31,194 bases of DNA from Plakobranchus ocellatus (taxonomy: Eukaryota; Mollusca; Gastropoda; Plakobranchidae), in assembly GCA_019648995.1 (NCBI GenBank), contig BLXT01000847.1:1192330-1223523 (forward strand), given 5' to 3'. The notes below the pieces were generated by a model. That model searched no databases. It had not been told where the DNA came from and saw only the letters and a program-made list of their open reading frames with translations. Below are positions 1 through 12,400 of the stretch, piece after piece (the first letter of the stretch is position 1; each line of letters starts with the position of its first letter). A program made the position numbers and the translations under genes.

Positions 1-26
1 GCTGCTGCTGCTGCTGCTACTACTAG
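1..26. repeat. GCT/ACT trinucleotide microsatellite at window edge
   Basis: Six GCT units are followed by ACT units. The array is probably cut by the window edge, so its true length is unknown. Confidence 0.85.
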
Positions 27-513
27 TTTAATTATGCTTTATGATGTAACTATTGTTGAAACAAGCTGTTGTTTTGTTCATCCGCTTCCTCTGTTTACTT
101 AAGTTGCCTAATACTAATAATCACGTAAGTGATCCACAGATTTAGGCCTAGCTCTTTATTCTGTGTTCTCTAAAACATCTGGCACTCGCTAGCAGAGCCT
201 GGATTTTTGCACCCCACGTCCTGTTATAGTCGTCCTTAATTTAGACTTATAACAGTTTCAATCTGAACATATGTTACGCAAATGCTTGGTTATATAAATG
301 AGACTTTAAATTATATTAAGCTACAGAATCAATGAACTCGTCTTAAGAAATCTGCACCAACATTTTCACTCTTTTATATATTTAATGTAGGCCCTATTCA
401 ACATTAAAAGTAAATGATTGTAAAGTGAAGCCCATTACATTATTCTAGGACTTTCAAACGTTGATGCAATCGAATACTGAAAAAGGCCGTGATCTTTTTG
501 CGGAGTAAACTTT
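27..513. other. Noncoding AT-rich flank
   Basis: No open frame, RNA gene or repeat could be supported here. It lies beyond the RNase H end of the gypsy relic, where a 3' LTR might be expected. I see no LTR-like TG...CA boundary pair or polypurine tract that I could defend. Confidence 0.5.
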
Positions 514-720
514 TTATAATAAAAGATAAAATGCAATCATTTTAATTCCCCAAACAATACCTAGAGCTTCTCTCTCTATCACCGAATATTTTCTCTCCGT
601 ATGACAACTTTTTATTGGCATGAGAGCAGCACCAAGACCACGATCATGTGTATCTGCTCTCAGGACAAACCTATAATCTTTGTCGGGCAGGTGCAGGACT
701 GGTCTAGGGGTCAATGCCAT
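514..720 (-). pseudogene. Ty3/gypsy RNase H-like domain fragment
   Basis: The minus-strand frame reads PVLHLPDKDYRFVLRADTHD, then GLGAALM, then YSVIEREALGIVWGIKM. This matches the junction of reverse transcriptase and RNase H in Ty3/gypsy Pol (canonical TDASDxGLGAVL ... ERNYSVIERECLAIVWG). The Asp of LRAD and the Glu of IERE correspond to the usual catalytic positions. About 13 residues normally present between the two blocks (the 'HPVAYASRKL' stretch) are missing, and the frame stops shortly after WGIKM. In Ty3/gypsy Pol this domain precedes integrase, but here it lies downstream of the integrase fragment on the same strand. It is a dead fragment. Confidence 0.85.
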
Positions 721-723
721 TTT

Positions 724-1377
724 TTACGGATTGATGTAACGATGCCACTGCCGGGGCTGCTCACTACACAGACGACGAAGACATGTCTTAGGGCGGCTTA
801 AACCTCTCCACCGGGCCATTTGACCACATTGGTGGTAGGTGTCGTCACCTTCTGCTTGATGCCTAAGTAGTAACAGGCGGCATACTTCCCTCATGCAGTC
901 GGACATGTACTGTGTCCCTTGGTCGCTCAACGCCTCCTCTGAAATGCCCAGCCGACTGCAGATATCCACCAGCGCCTCAGCCACCGTCTCGGCATCAATC
1001 TTCCGAAGGGGAACTGCCTCTGCATATCTAGTGGCATAGCCCACGAGAGTTAGGATGAATCTGTGCCCTGTCTCACTTAGTGGGCCGATTTTATAAATTG
1101 CCACCCTCTTGAAAGGCGTATCAGCCAGGAGAACCTTTTCCAGAGGCACTTTCGGCAGAATGTTTTTCTTCACCATTCGCTGACAAACATCGCAGGACTG
1201 GCAGTATCTTGTCACATCGCCATCCACACCTGACCAGTAGAAGTTACTCAAGACCTTGTGCCTCGTTCGCCTGATTCTTAAGTGGACTCACGTAATGGTG
1301 TCGTGGGCCACTGACATCACCTATCCTTGCAATGACTTTGGTAGGACCACCTGTTTACAGCTGATATTTTTTCCAGG
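724..1377 (-). pseudogene. Ty3/gypsy integrase fragment with stops and frameshift
   Basis: Reading the minus strand from about 1377, the frame shows KQVVLPKSLQG, stop, VMSVAHDTIT, stop, VHLRIRRT, then VLSNFYWSGVDGDVTRYCQS and CDVCQR. This is the integrase zinc-binding (HHCC) region. The catalytic core follows, with TPFKRVAIYKIGPL (canonical TPFKRVAVDLIGP, so the first catalytic Asp is replaced), YATRYAEAVPLRKI and the second Asp in SDQGTQYMSD. The region that should hold the third acidic residue reads EGDDTYHQCGQMARW instead of a TTPYHPQCNGLVERF-like motif, so frameshifts are likely. It recovers in LRRLCSEQPRQWHRYINP and then stops. At least two in-frame stops, a lost catalytic Asp and frame damage make it non-functional. 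The family resembles the gypsy elements common in molluscs and other invertebrates. Confidence 0.9.
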
Positions 1378-1575
1378 ATGCTCGAACTGCGATACACGAT
1401 ATCCTTGATCTTTTTAAAGGAAGCGGCCTTATTTCCTCTTCTTGGCATTTACAAGTCCTTGCAATGTATTGCCGGATACTCTTGTTGGAAGCTGGTCAAC
1501 TGGTCACGATCAATTCCGCTGTGCCTCTCCACTATGTGCACCCGCAATGGTCGAGTTGCTGTGGTATTGGAAAAG

Positions 1576-2607
1576 AGAGTCAGATGGGTGCTTTTGTTGG
1601 AAATCAGAGTCAGGAGGGAAGTCTTGTTGGATATCAGAGTCAAAAGGGTGTTGCTCAGAGTCAAGAAAGTGGCGATGTTCATGACCAGAATCAGGAGGTT
1701 TGTGATGTAGGAGATCAGGTTCATGGGGAAGTGCTATCGGAAATGGAGCCAGGAGGATGTTGCTTTTGAAGATCAGAATCAAGAGAGTGGCGATGTTCAT
1801 GACCAGAATCAGGAGGTTTGTGATGTAGAAGATCAGGTTCATAGAGGAAGTGCTATCGGAAATGGAGCCAGGAGGATGTTGCTTTTGAAGATCAGTATCA
1901 CGAAAGTGATGATGTTTATGATCACAAACAAAAGGTTTGTGGTTTTGAAGATCAGAGTCTGGAGGGTGTTCCTGTTGGACATCAGAGTCATCAGGGTAGC
2001 GATATTCATGATCAGAGTCAGGAAGTTTGTGGTATTGGATATCAGGCTCAGGAGGGTGCTTTTGATAGATGTCAGAGTCATCAAGATAGCGATGTTTATG
2101 ATCAGAGTCAGGAGGTTTGTGGTGTTGGAGATCAAATTTTTAAGGGAAGAGCTGTCGGAAATCCAAGTCAGGAGGGATCAGAATCAAGAGGGTGATGATG
2201 TTCATAATCACAATTAAAAAGTTTGTAGTTTTGGAGATCAGACACAGAAGGGTGTTCCTGTTGGACATCAGAGTCAAGAGTTTGTGGTGTACGAGATCAG
2301 ACCCGAGAAATTTGTGGTGTTGGAGATCAGAGTCAAGAGATTTGTAGTGTCGAAGATCAGAGTCAAGAGATTTGTGGTGTCGGAGATCAGAGTCAAGAGA
2401 TTGTGGTGTCGGAGATCAGAGTCAAGAGATTTGTGGTGTTGGAGATCAGAGTCAAGAGATTTGTGGTATCGGAGATCAGAGTCAAGAGATTTGTGGTGTT
2501 GGAGATCAGAGTCAAGAGATTTGTAATGTTGGAGATCCAAGTTAAGATGTTTGTTTAGGTTTGTGGTGTTGGAGATCCGAGTCAGAAGAGTTTTGCTGTT
2601 GGAGATC
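1576..2607. repeat. 30-bp minisatellite with 118-120 bp higher-order repeat
   Basis: About 34 units of 30 bp run through this stretch, most ending in GATC and starting AGAGTCA. From about 2330 to 2550 the units are nearly identical (AGAGTCAAGAGATTTGTGGT + GTCGGAGATC). From 1576 to about 2230 they are diverged and fall into sets of four, so that near-identical blocks recur at 118-119 bp (for example GATGTTCATGACCAGAATCA at 1674 and 1792). Because 30 is a multiple of three, long stop-free frames appear on both strands. Units of 28, 29 and 31 bp break the frame, so coding is unlikely. Confidence 0.92.
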
Positions 2608-5549
2608 AAACTCTGAAATTCAAAAGAACGTAGTTGAGTCATTAATTTTAGCTGTATGTGTTTCTCTCAAGAGACTGTAGAAATAACTCTATAACAGTAT
2701 CGTAAATTCTCTAAAAGGCTTCAGCACAACTTTGGTAGTGTAACAATCTCTTTTATGACATTAGCTCATTTCATAAAATAAGAATAATTAAGTTGTGGGA
2801 TGTGTGTGACAGATGCAGATTTCTCATTTTACGTATCTATGTAAATTTTTCAACAGATATTAGAAATAAACAATAAGTCTCGTTCAAAAAGAATATGTAA
2901 AAAATTAGGTTAACATAAAATTTTAACCTTTTTGTATGTGTATATAAACTAGAGCAAGCGGATGCGCATACGTGTTGCTTCCTAAGTTCGCCGCCTTTAC
3001 CCCTAAACTGTTCAACTTTGTAAACATGCTATTTTAAACCAAGGCCAGTTGCTGCAAAAGAATTAGATTTTTTTTACGGAGTAATGACCAAACGATGAAA
3101 GTCTTCAATTTTGGGACTGTAAGAGCAGAATGTCTATTAGGGTCAGAAATGGAGAGTCAACTTGAATTACAGCATATTATGCATATGTTATCCTCATCCA
3201 TTTTGGTTTAACTACCTGCATTCAAAATAAATTGTTTACGCATTTTTGAACAATTTAATGATCTTGTTACATTATTACATAACACTATTTTACGCTATTC
3301 TTTATTAATTTACAAATTGGTATTTGTGTGTACAAATAGCATGCTCATAATAAAAAGGGAGAGAGTTGTTAAGAGTTGTTGAGAGTTGAAGAATGGTTTG
3401 AAGAGTTTGCAACTGTAGATCTATGCATTGCAGTAATCCGAGTCAATAGTAAGCTGATTTTAAGTATTCCTATTTGAGATTTATCTTAGATCTAGAGCAT
3501 CTATTTATCTTGTTTGTTATTACAAGTGTAACCATTTTCCTTCCACTAAATAAATTTTTTCTTCATTATTTCGAAAAATTGAAATTTATCACTTTTTTCT
3601 GTCAACACGAAGAACTCAACTGACAACTGATGACCTATAGTTGATCCTCGGACTGACATGCATATCCTCCAATAGTGATGACACAATGTCTTTACTTTCA
3701 CAAATTTTCCCCCAGTCCTATCAGTTGCAGGGATTTTAACTCACAAATAAAACTAAATACACTGTTTACACAGGAACAAATCTTTTCACTGCTCAAACAT
3801 GACTTGCGTCATTTTGCTCTTTTTCAGATTTCAAAATTTAAAAAAAAAGGAAAGTTTCTCTGAGAACCTACTCAACTTTCCATTCGATTGATGCATGTTT
3901 GGAAAAGAATTATATTGGCATATTTCTGTGATAAGAACATCATTTCATAGAGCTTAGACTCAATCTGGCAAAAGCTAACCTATGCCATTACAGGAACACA
4001 GTGTAAATAACAATAGTTTCTGAGAAATATATATACATGTATTGAGATGAGTTTCAAAAAAATTTGAAATTTTATTCATGCATAAATAAGACAAAATAAT
4101 GTTATGACAAAGACAGAGTTGCACTGGGTATAAACTTGCACATAAAATCTTGACTTGGTGCTCACATTTAAACATCTAAAACGAACATGTTTAATAATTA
4201 ATTGTAAATGTGAATCATCAAAACAAATGAGTGGAAGAAACATGAGTCATTAAGATTTTAAAATTAAATGGGATATGAGACGTCCAACAATAAGATAATA
4301 AATATAAATCAATTAACTTATCTACCCGACCAATGATTTGACTCTTTATCAAATACACTGCACCCAGATTCATCCAAACTACTGCATGACAACAGAAAAA
4401 TATACTTGCCAGTTATATAATTTTTTAGTTTAGTATAAAAACTGAAAAGAACAGTTTAGTACACAAACTGAAAAACAAATGAAGTGCCTGTGAAAATTGT
4501 CCTTACTAACTATACTTTAGTATACGACTGAAAAGAACAACTGAAATGCCTATGAAAATTGTGCTGACTGGCAGAATTGAGTTAAAATTTATTGGTTAAA
4601 ATACTAGTGAGGGAGAGAATTACAAAACCCACTCTGCAACATAATTTCAATATTTCATTACAATAAATATTATGCTTTATAGCCAGGCATTCCAGTCCAG
4701 ATGAAATCAAACACAACATTTTTCAAGGAAAATAACAGATTTTTTGCATTTGTCATTCAAACTCTTTAAAACGGCTCTTGAAGCCTATACATTACTAGAT
4801 CCTAGTTTGCATTTAAATCAATAATCAGAAACAAAGCAAAAAAAAAATACAAAAAAAATTTCAAACCTCCAGAATCTTAAACTAGTCTTTTCTTGAACTG
4901 TATGATTGTAACTTGGTATAGATTTTATTTTTTATTGACATCTGTGATTAAGTAAACTCTTTTCAACAGGCATTGATTTAGAATGAAAAGTAATAAGAAA
5001 CTTTGTAAATGTTTGATTGTCAGAGAAACTTACTCCCTTGAGTTTTGGAAAATGTTAATAAAATAAGTAACTAAAAAATTTACCCTTTTTTTGTTTGTCA
5101 CATCCTTGTACATGTAGAGTTTTTGCAAATCTGATATTCAATTTTGTTTTGCATTTCACAAAAAAGATATATATCTTTTTTTGGGGAAGCTGGACATTTT
5201 TTTTTTTTAAATCCCATCTGCAAAGGCATATTTTTTATGAAACAAGTTACAAATTTTTTTTCTTAACCTTAGAAAGTGATAAGCAAATTTCAGTAAATAG
5301 AGAAAATTGCTGTCTCTTTTGCAATCAGCAATAAAGAGGCTGATCCAAACAAGAAAAAATTCATAATATATTTTAAAATTTCAGCATTTTATAGGTAACA
5401 TTATTACCATAGAAAGGTAAGATTGGCATATTATGACCCTCCTGAAAAATAGTTGAAAACTTAACTTTAGGAAACAGACATTATATTGAATGAAAAGAAT
5501 TCAAAGGGGTCGCTTCAAGATAATATTATGCAGCAAGTTAAAGGTCAGC
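2608..5549. other. AT-rich noncoding stretch
   Basis: Only short chance frames occur here. The one local structure I could define is an imperfect tandem duplication at about 4433-4566, listed separately. I see no exon, RNA gene or other transposon end. Confidence 0.6.
4433..4566. repeat. Imperfect tandem duplication, about 62-bp period
   Basis: A block with TTTAGTA, ACTGAAAA and TGAAAATTGT occurs twice. TGAAAATTGT is at 4491 and again at 4553, a period of 62 bp. The copies differ by substitutions and small indels. Confidence 0.65.
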
Positions 5550-6430
5550 TTAACTCACTCACGCCTGGTGTATTTTAAGCTCAACAACCACTGCTGCCTG
5601 AGCTTTTTTACCCACTTTCAAAATTTGTAAAAGATTAATCATTCATAATACAATATTCTAGTTTTCATTATTTAATAGATCAATATTTCAACTTAACAAT
5701 GAAATGATATGAAATACTTTATGTCAATACAAAAAATTTTAATGATTTTCCTGGTACATGGCCAAAAAGGATCAATAAAAAATTTGCAGTTATGGTGGTG
5801 ATATTAGGAATAAATTTGTAACTCTACATACATACATAGAATCTACTCAGAATGTTTACCTTATTACTTTCAGAAATGTTTACGAGGTTACCAATAAAAG
5901 AATTTACCTGAAAAAAAAATGCCTTTGTTTTTGTTCCATGTTTTTATATGTAGTTTATTCTAGATCTAAATCTAGAGCTAGAAGTTTTCTGCAAAGTTTT
6001 CTTGGCCCATCTTTGGGGGGGTCTCTGGTTCGTATTCTGGGTCAGAATGGTTCAGAATCACTGGGCCTATCATTGTTAGTCACTTGAGATATGGCGGAAC
6101 CCAATTTAGAAATCTATGCTTTAAAAAAGAATTTTAATGAAAGACGTTTTCTCATTTCTCAATGACAACAACAACAGTGTTTATCGAACTTCCAAGGTCT
6201 GAGGGTAGGCTCCCTTTGAAACGATGACACAAAAAGCTAGCTGACATCGAATGTTAACAAAACCCAGAAACAAACATAGAGAAATGGTTCAGCTAGCGTT
6301 CACAATGGTTCCCATGATTGTGCAGGAATTACGATGTAAGTTAACAATTTTTGTTGTTGTTCCGTACATTTACAGCATTCGATGAGAGCGTAGTGGCACT
6401 GATCCCATATATGCGGCGCAAGTGAGTTAA
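5550..6430 (-). mobile_element. TTAA-flanked, piggyBac-like short element
   Basis: The left end is TTAA (5550-5553) followed by CTCACTCACGCC. The right end is GGCGCAAGTGAG followed by TTAA (6427-6430). The two 12-bp ends match as inverted repeats at 10 of 12 positions, and TTAA is the target-site duplication of the piggyBac family. At 881 bp the element is too short for a full transposase. On the minus strand, about 6097 to 5978, two overlapping frames read RPSDSEPF and then SDPEYEPETPPKMGQENF. That acidic style is typical of piggyBac transposase N-termini, broken here by one frameshift. An internally deleted or decayed copy is the simplest reading. Confidence 0.6.
5978..6097 (-). pseudogene. 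Acidic piggyBac-transposase-like N-terminal fragment
   Basis: Two short frames on the minus strand together resemble the acidic leader of piggyBac-type transposases (SDSEP, SDPEYEPE). A frame change falls near 6048 and a TAG lies at 5978-5980. On the opposite strand an ATG at 6092 in good context (GAGATATGG) opens a 24-codon frame starting MAEPNLEIYALK, which I do not recognise. Low compositional complexity makes the transposase call tentative. Its position inside a TTAA/TIR pair is the main support. Confidence 0.4.
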
Positions 6431-9400
6431 GGGACATAATTTTCAATATGAATCCAGGGACAAAATCCAGCTGAAATATATTAATGCATGAGCTCTACCT
6501 CCTATTTTGCAGGCAAGTCTTTGCCAAAAAAAAAAAAACGGAAGAAAAAGTGAAGATTCAACATACCTTTTTGAACAATATGTTTCTACTCATTTTTTCC
6601 TGCATAAGTATAAGTATAAGTCTAAACAACAGATTTTGAATGTTTAATGCAGACCTGATCAGATGTGCTGCAGTGCAACATTATAGAAATCACACTTTGG
6701 AACATATCGCATGCACTCGAAGATATTCATGAGATGATTCCTACACACTTAGGTTAGTCACACAATACATCTGCAACAATATATTTTTCTTTGCTGCAAA
6801 TACAAAACCCAAAGGCTACTTACTGTAAAACAAGAAAATAAACATAAAAAACAACACCAAAAACCAAAACAAGAATCAGCTATAGATACATCTAAAAACC
6901 AACCATGCCAAAGTAATTAACCATTCACTGGCTCAGTTACTTTGGTGCAAAAAAAAAAAATTAGCTTGACATAAAAAAAATGCAGTTTTAAAAAATTTTC
7001 ACAAGAAACCAGTGACCTATTCACCATTTTGGCATAAAAGTTCTACTATCACTGGCAAGGAGCTGTGAAAACACTTTACAATTCATAATATGCCAAGAAC
7101 GATTGGGAGATTTCTTAAAATTTATATGGATTTTTCATGCATCCACTGGTTCAAAGAGAATTTACCAACTTCCTCTGATAAGATTCCTCTCAACAGAATG
7201 ATGGTCAACAAACATTCTTATTCCTTTGTTCTCCTCAGCCTTTGTTAGTTTCAATCAAATATGTTTCCCATCTACTGCACCAAAGTATTGTCTGTTACAA
7301 CTATATAAATTATAGTGTTGATTGAAAAAAATAAATAAACAAAAAGGAGAGTGAACAGGGACACATTTTTGACATATATTTCAAATATCATCTCTGAATC
7401 AGAGCTGATCAAATAGATGTCAGCACGGTTTATATTATAATCCAAAAGTACCAAAAATTTCAATCTTTTTTTCAAAAGTTATAAGATATCTTTGTTTTTT
7501 TTATCATTTTAACTTTTTGAGTAAATTTTAAAATTGTCCTGACTTGCCTCAAATTGTCTTGATTTTGTCAAGTATAATATGGAATATCTCTTTGAGTGCA
7601 TAATCAGAAATCTTTACAAGACGAGATATCAAGATATTTTGAATTTTGCATCTAATGTCCCATTAAAGACTAGCTTTAAAGACCCACTCAAATTCTAAAA
7701 AACCTGCACAAAATTTCTAGTTTTTTTTCATACCACATAATTACAGATTTGAGCAGGTCTTTTAAATCCATATGGGCCACACTTAGTACAGGCTAAAACA
7801 TCTTAAGACAAGCCATTTAATAATCTTAAAAAACAAATAATCGGAAAATTTATGTTCCTTAAAACTGAGGACGAGATATCACATCTTAGGTGACTTTCTT
7901 AAAGCAACAAAAGATATGATTTCATATCTTTTATAACATAAAAATTGTAAAGCAGCAGTCCTATGTTATCAGGGACAGTGATATCACGCCTTTGTTACAA
8001 AAAGTAAAATCACCATCCTCTGTCCCTTACCAGTTAAAGATTGCCTGCATATAGAGGATAAGGCTCAAGTAAATTAGGATGAAAAAAAAATAAAGCTAGT
8101 GCACAATCAATTACAGAGTGGTCATTAGCAATGAATAATTTTATTACAAAATATATAAAATATGTAACTTTGTTGATTGACATACATGAACACAAAGATA
8201 TACATAACAGAACAACAACAACTGCAATAATAACAATTATAAAAAATAAAAACAGTAACATCAACAACAGTGCTAACTTAAAATTTGATTGGTGATATTC
8301 TAATTCATATACTGCCACTATTACAACCCATGCTGTGTCACACATTTCCTTCCTGGGAATGATTTAACAAGCTCTATTTGGATTTTAGAATTTGCAGGAC
8401 ACATCCATTTTTAGCTAAATAATCAATAGCTGATAAAATGAACAAAAAATTTAACTATTAGTTCCTATATTTTGGAACTGCAACTAGACACTGGTCAAAA
8501 AGCAGAGTACATAATCTCCTTTTTAGTATAAGGTAGGAAACCATTAACAGGGTATAGAGATATTCACCGTCAAGGCAGCAAGCATGTACTTTATAACGCA
8601 GTCACAATAAAACAAAAGGTGACATCAGATATCTACAAGAACAATACATTTCAAAAAATTTTTCCAACCATCAGAGTTTTGAAAATACTCAAATGATGAC
8701 AGATACTTTTTTTTTATGAAACAAACGACATGCAAAGCCAGCTAAATAGAAACCATTGCGCTGTGGGACATGACAGCTTGCTCCTAAGCAGTGCAAAACT
8801 AACAAAAGTTTGTTATTTGAATAAAATTATTTTGTTGAAGGTGTAGGTTAAGTACTATGGAAGCATCGTAGCATTTCATTTGTATGTTACTAATTTTACT
8901 TTTAAAAACTGAAAGCCTATTAAAATCACAAACTTTGAGGAACACTTACATCATAGTAGATTCTGTAGGCATTATTACTCTCTCAGTCTCACATCCAGCT
9001 TTGGCTTAAAAAAAAANNNNAAAAAAAAAGGCTTTTCTAATAACATAAAAATCTCATATTTAATGAATACCCAGAAAAGACTCATTTCATATGGTCAGGT
9101 CACATATACAATATTCTTTACAGATTCTTCATTGAAATTGAAGTACTCGTTCTCAATTTTATGTGATAAAGAGGGCATTGCCAAAGGGGGATTTTTTGTC
9201 CCTTTGTGGATCACTAAGAGTATCTGGCCAAGAGTTAAGTAAACATCTCCACAGAGAAATTGTAACCATTGAAAAAAAAAGGATGCAGATTTTTTTTTAA
9301 ACAGAAAAATAAGCCTTAATTACTAACAAACATATTAAATTGTACAAAAAATTTACTGATTATTTTTTCAAATTTGCTGGTGGCTTCTAAGAGATGCATT

Positions 9401-12400
9401 GAACCATGTAGAGAGCCAAACCTACAAGCTGAATTTGGCCACTTCTATTTTATAGACAAAAAATGTACAGACTGACAAAGAATGTTATACATTTATTCGG
9501 ATTTAAATTTAAATTACCACTCCTGAACCTTACCCAACAGATTTGTAAATTCCAATATATGCAATAAGAAAAACAAATACATGCACCCACACAAAGAGCA
9601 GCAGGAAACCTACATGTATTTAAATGGAATGTTTGTTAATGCATACTGTACACAGTCTAACAGTATAACAAAACACAAAAAAAAACATTGCAAGGAAACA
9701 AAACAAGTATATTTTTTTTTTAAATATGCATCTCTAGAACTGGAAGGACAAATGAGTATGCCGGCCGTTGCAAAAGTACATCTTTTAATTTTCTTTTGCA
9801 TCTGACTATCATTCTTTACTGAACTATGACAAAACCACAGAAATTAAATCTGTATCTTCAATAACTTGACCTCTCTGGCAGAATGAGAAAGTTGGAATTA
9901 ATCACTTTATGCACATAACAGTGGAAAATGTATGCAGAAAGCTACCAGTACTGAGTAGTTTTCACTCCTGAGCAATAAGCTATTATATACAAACAGAATA
10001 ATCTCATAAAATACATAATTATCGCTTAAGATGAATGTAACAGAAGCAATGTTACATTTTCTGAGGAAAACTGGAAGAGGAACTGTTAGTAGCTGTTGGG
10101 AAAAACAAGGGAAAAACAACGGACTCACCCATTACTGATGGCAGAGTTTGCTTATGAATTATACACTACTTACAAAGTAACATTGTGTATCAAAAGGTTA
10201 AGGGGGATCTTATTCTATGACTCTTACAATCTGAATTTGTTGAAGTTTGTGTTTATTGATGATACCAATGTAATAAATTGCTTTACTTATCAACCCTTGC
10301 ATGGTAAATTGGTTCATACCATACTAAATGAAAATAATCATCGATATCAAATACAAAAAAATTTTAAATATTTCAATGAGCTTGTTTTTTTCTACCTTTG
10401 ATAAAGCTTGAATTTAAGAAAACTAAAACTTTCTTCCACAGAGTAAAGAGGAAAGCAAAACAAAAGCATGTAACAACCAGACAAAACGAGAAACAGGAGA
10501 CTTTGTTTCTACCATAGGTAGACAAGTCCAGCAGAGACTCCTTCCTCTAACTCCCAGCATTGAAACACACTATACTATTATCAACAGCTTAAAAAGATTT
10601 GCATCTTTTGAAGTCAAAACATGAAGGGCAAAAGTTGAGATCATGGCTCACATAGATCTACCCCACTTCAAATGACATATGCACATTACAAGTGTATATA
10701 TATATGTCTATGCCAGTTACAGTCAATCAAACATTGTCTTTTTACCAAACACAAACAAAATATGAAAAATTTATCCCTGCTGTACTTGTTTTACCAACCA
10801 ACTGCAAGTTTGTTTTAACCAAATGACCAATTGTTTTAAAGTGCAAATATTCTCGGTGAATGAGACACAACTGAATGGCTAGAATACTACTGAAGTCACA
10901 ACAGTCCTAGATATAAGATAAAATAGAGACTTTTGCAGAGTGTGACTTAGTGGTCAACACTGAGATCTTAACTGTACTAAATTCTTTTTTCTTGCGATTA
11001 AGGCATTTCCTCTACACTCTCCCCCAAACTAAATCTACATCTGTATGATTTTAAACAAAGGTTGTTTTTTTTTTTTTAACTTAAATCAAGGTTAATTGCC
11101 ACTTAAGTTCACATCACATTCATGTTGATCCTCATTTTTTATCTTATGTTCCTCATTTCGCTTTTAGGTACTCCTCAAAACTTTTCAATTCTGGGCATGG
11201 CTGCTATTCCATTACAAAAAATATTCAAGAAGGATAGCAATACTAACAGTACTAGATCAATTTTGAGATATCTTGGAAAACTAAAAATCAAAGTTTTCAA
11301 ATTGTGAAAATAATGCACCTACAGGCCAACTTGTGCTTTAAATATTCTTTAGTTTAAGCATTAGACCTATATGTATTTTCTTTGTGTCAGATCTCATGCT
11401 GTGTGGCCAACAAAGGCTTGATATTTTGCTAAAGAAGGCAGAACAGAAGAAGGAAGTCACAATTTTGCATGGTGTAAGAATGGGATTCTGGGATAAGACA
11501 CAAAAACCAGGCGACTTCGAGATTTTCTGGGATAGTACTACACACTTTTCCTACACAGAAATATAGGACAAGAAGTAAAAAAATCACTAGCGATGGCAAC
11601 TTTACTCTCTCCATAGATTATCTTTTCATGAAAATTGTAAACATCATGTTGATTTGCAGTTACTAACGACAACCCCAAAGGCTATCCATTGTTCAAATTG
11701 CAATTATTTTGCCTACATTCAGCACAATCTCGTTTTAGATCTACATATAGAACTAATTTAGATCTAAAATAGAGAATATTTGCTTAAGTATGTAGTATAT
11801 TTAATAGAAACATTTTACTCGCACTTTACTACCTAGATTTGGAGCTTTGAAAAGGCTTTCATTGTGTGTAGACTATATAATTATGAGCCTGATAGAATTA
11901 GCCAAAAAATATATTAAGATTTCTCTAGGTCTGAGAGTCAAGGACTGGAAGTGGAATTTTTATTATATTTACAAAGCACTTTGCAATTTCCTACTTTTAT
12001 TCTGTACAATTAAAGCTAAAATTATTATTAGTTTAGAACAAAGTTTTTTATTGTGAAAAGCCCAAATTTTGCAGCCTTTGAATCGATTTAGGGCCCAGAA
12101 AAATGTAGATGACATTTCTAGTATATAACTTCTACGCCCATTAACACCCCCATCCCCCTCTCCCTCCCCAAAGAAATAAAAAAATTAAAAGGTGTCATGA
12201 CTACTTTTGAAAAACTTTTGCTCTGTGTGATAGAAACATGCTTGAGGGCAAAAAAAGGGAAATAGTAATAAAGTACAGTTGGACATGAGATCTGACTGCT
12301 TAATGCTGCTAATGCTGTCAGCCAACCATCATGTACTGAAATGAAAACAGTGGACACCTCCTAATTCCAATTCCATGGGCATGGATCAAAAGTTTGAGAG

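Larger units (their letters stand above)
514..1377 (-). mobile_element. Rearranged Ty3/gypsy LTR-retrotransposon relic
   Basis: An integrase fragment and an RNase H fragment lie head to tail on the minus strand, only a few bases apart (720/724). The order is IN then RNase H, the reverse of intact Ty3/gypsy Pol (PR-RT-RH-IN). No LTR, primer-binding site, gag or protease is visible. This could be two partial copies joined, or an internal rearrangement of one copy. Confidence 0.8.

Noticed and set aside
1576-2607. Regular 30-bp repeats reminiscent of a CRISPR array
   Set aside because: Repeats are contiguous with no unique spacers, and the genome is an intron-bearing eukaryote.
1449-2642. Several open frames on both strands, including decapeptide repeats such as GDQSQEICGV
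   Set aside because: The 30-bp unit keeps many frames open at once. Units of irregular length break every frame, and no start, splice or domain evidence supports coding.
6027-6037. GGTTCGTATTC, similar to a tRNA or SINE B box
   Set aside because: No A box at the right distance upstream, no cloverleaf, and no tail. It is a single near-match only.
8034-8345. 103-codon hydrophobic minus-strand frame
   Set aside because: The Leu/Ile/Val/Phe run comes from AAT/AAC-rich DNA. No start context or homologous pattern, so treated as chance.
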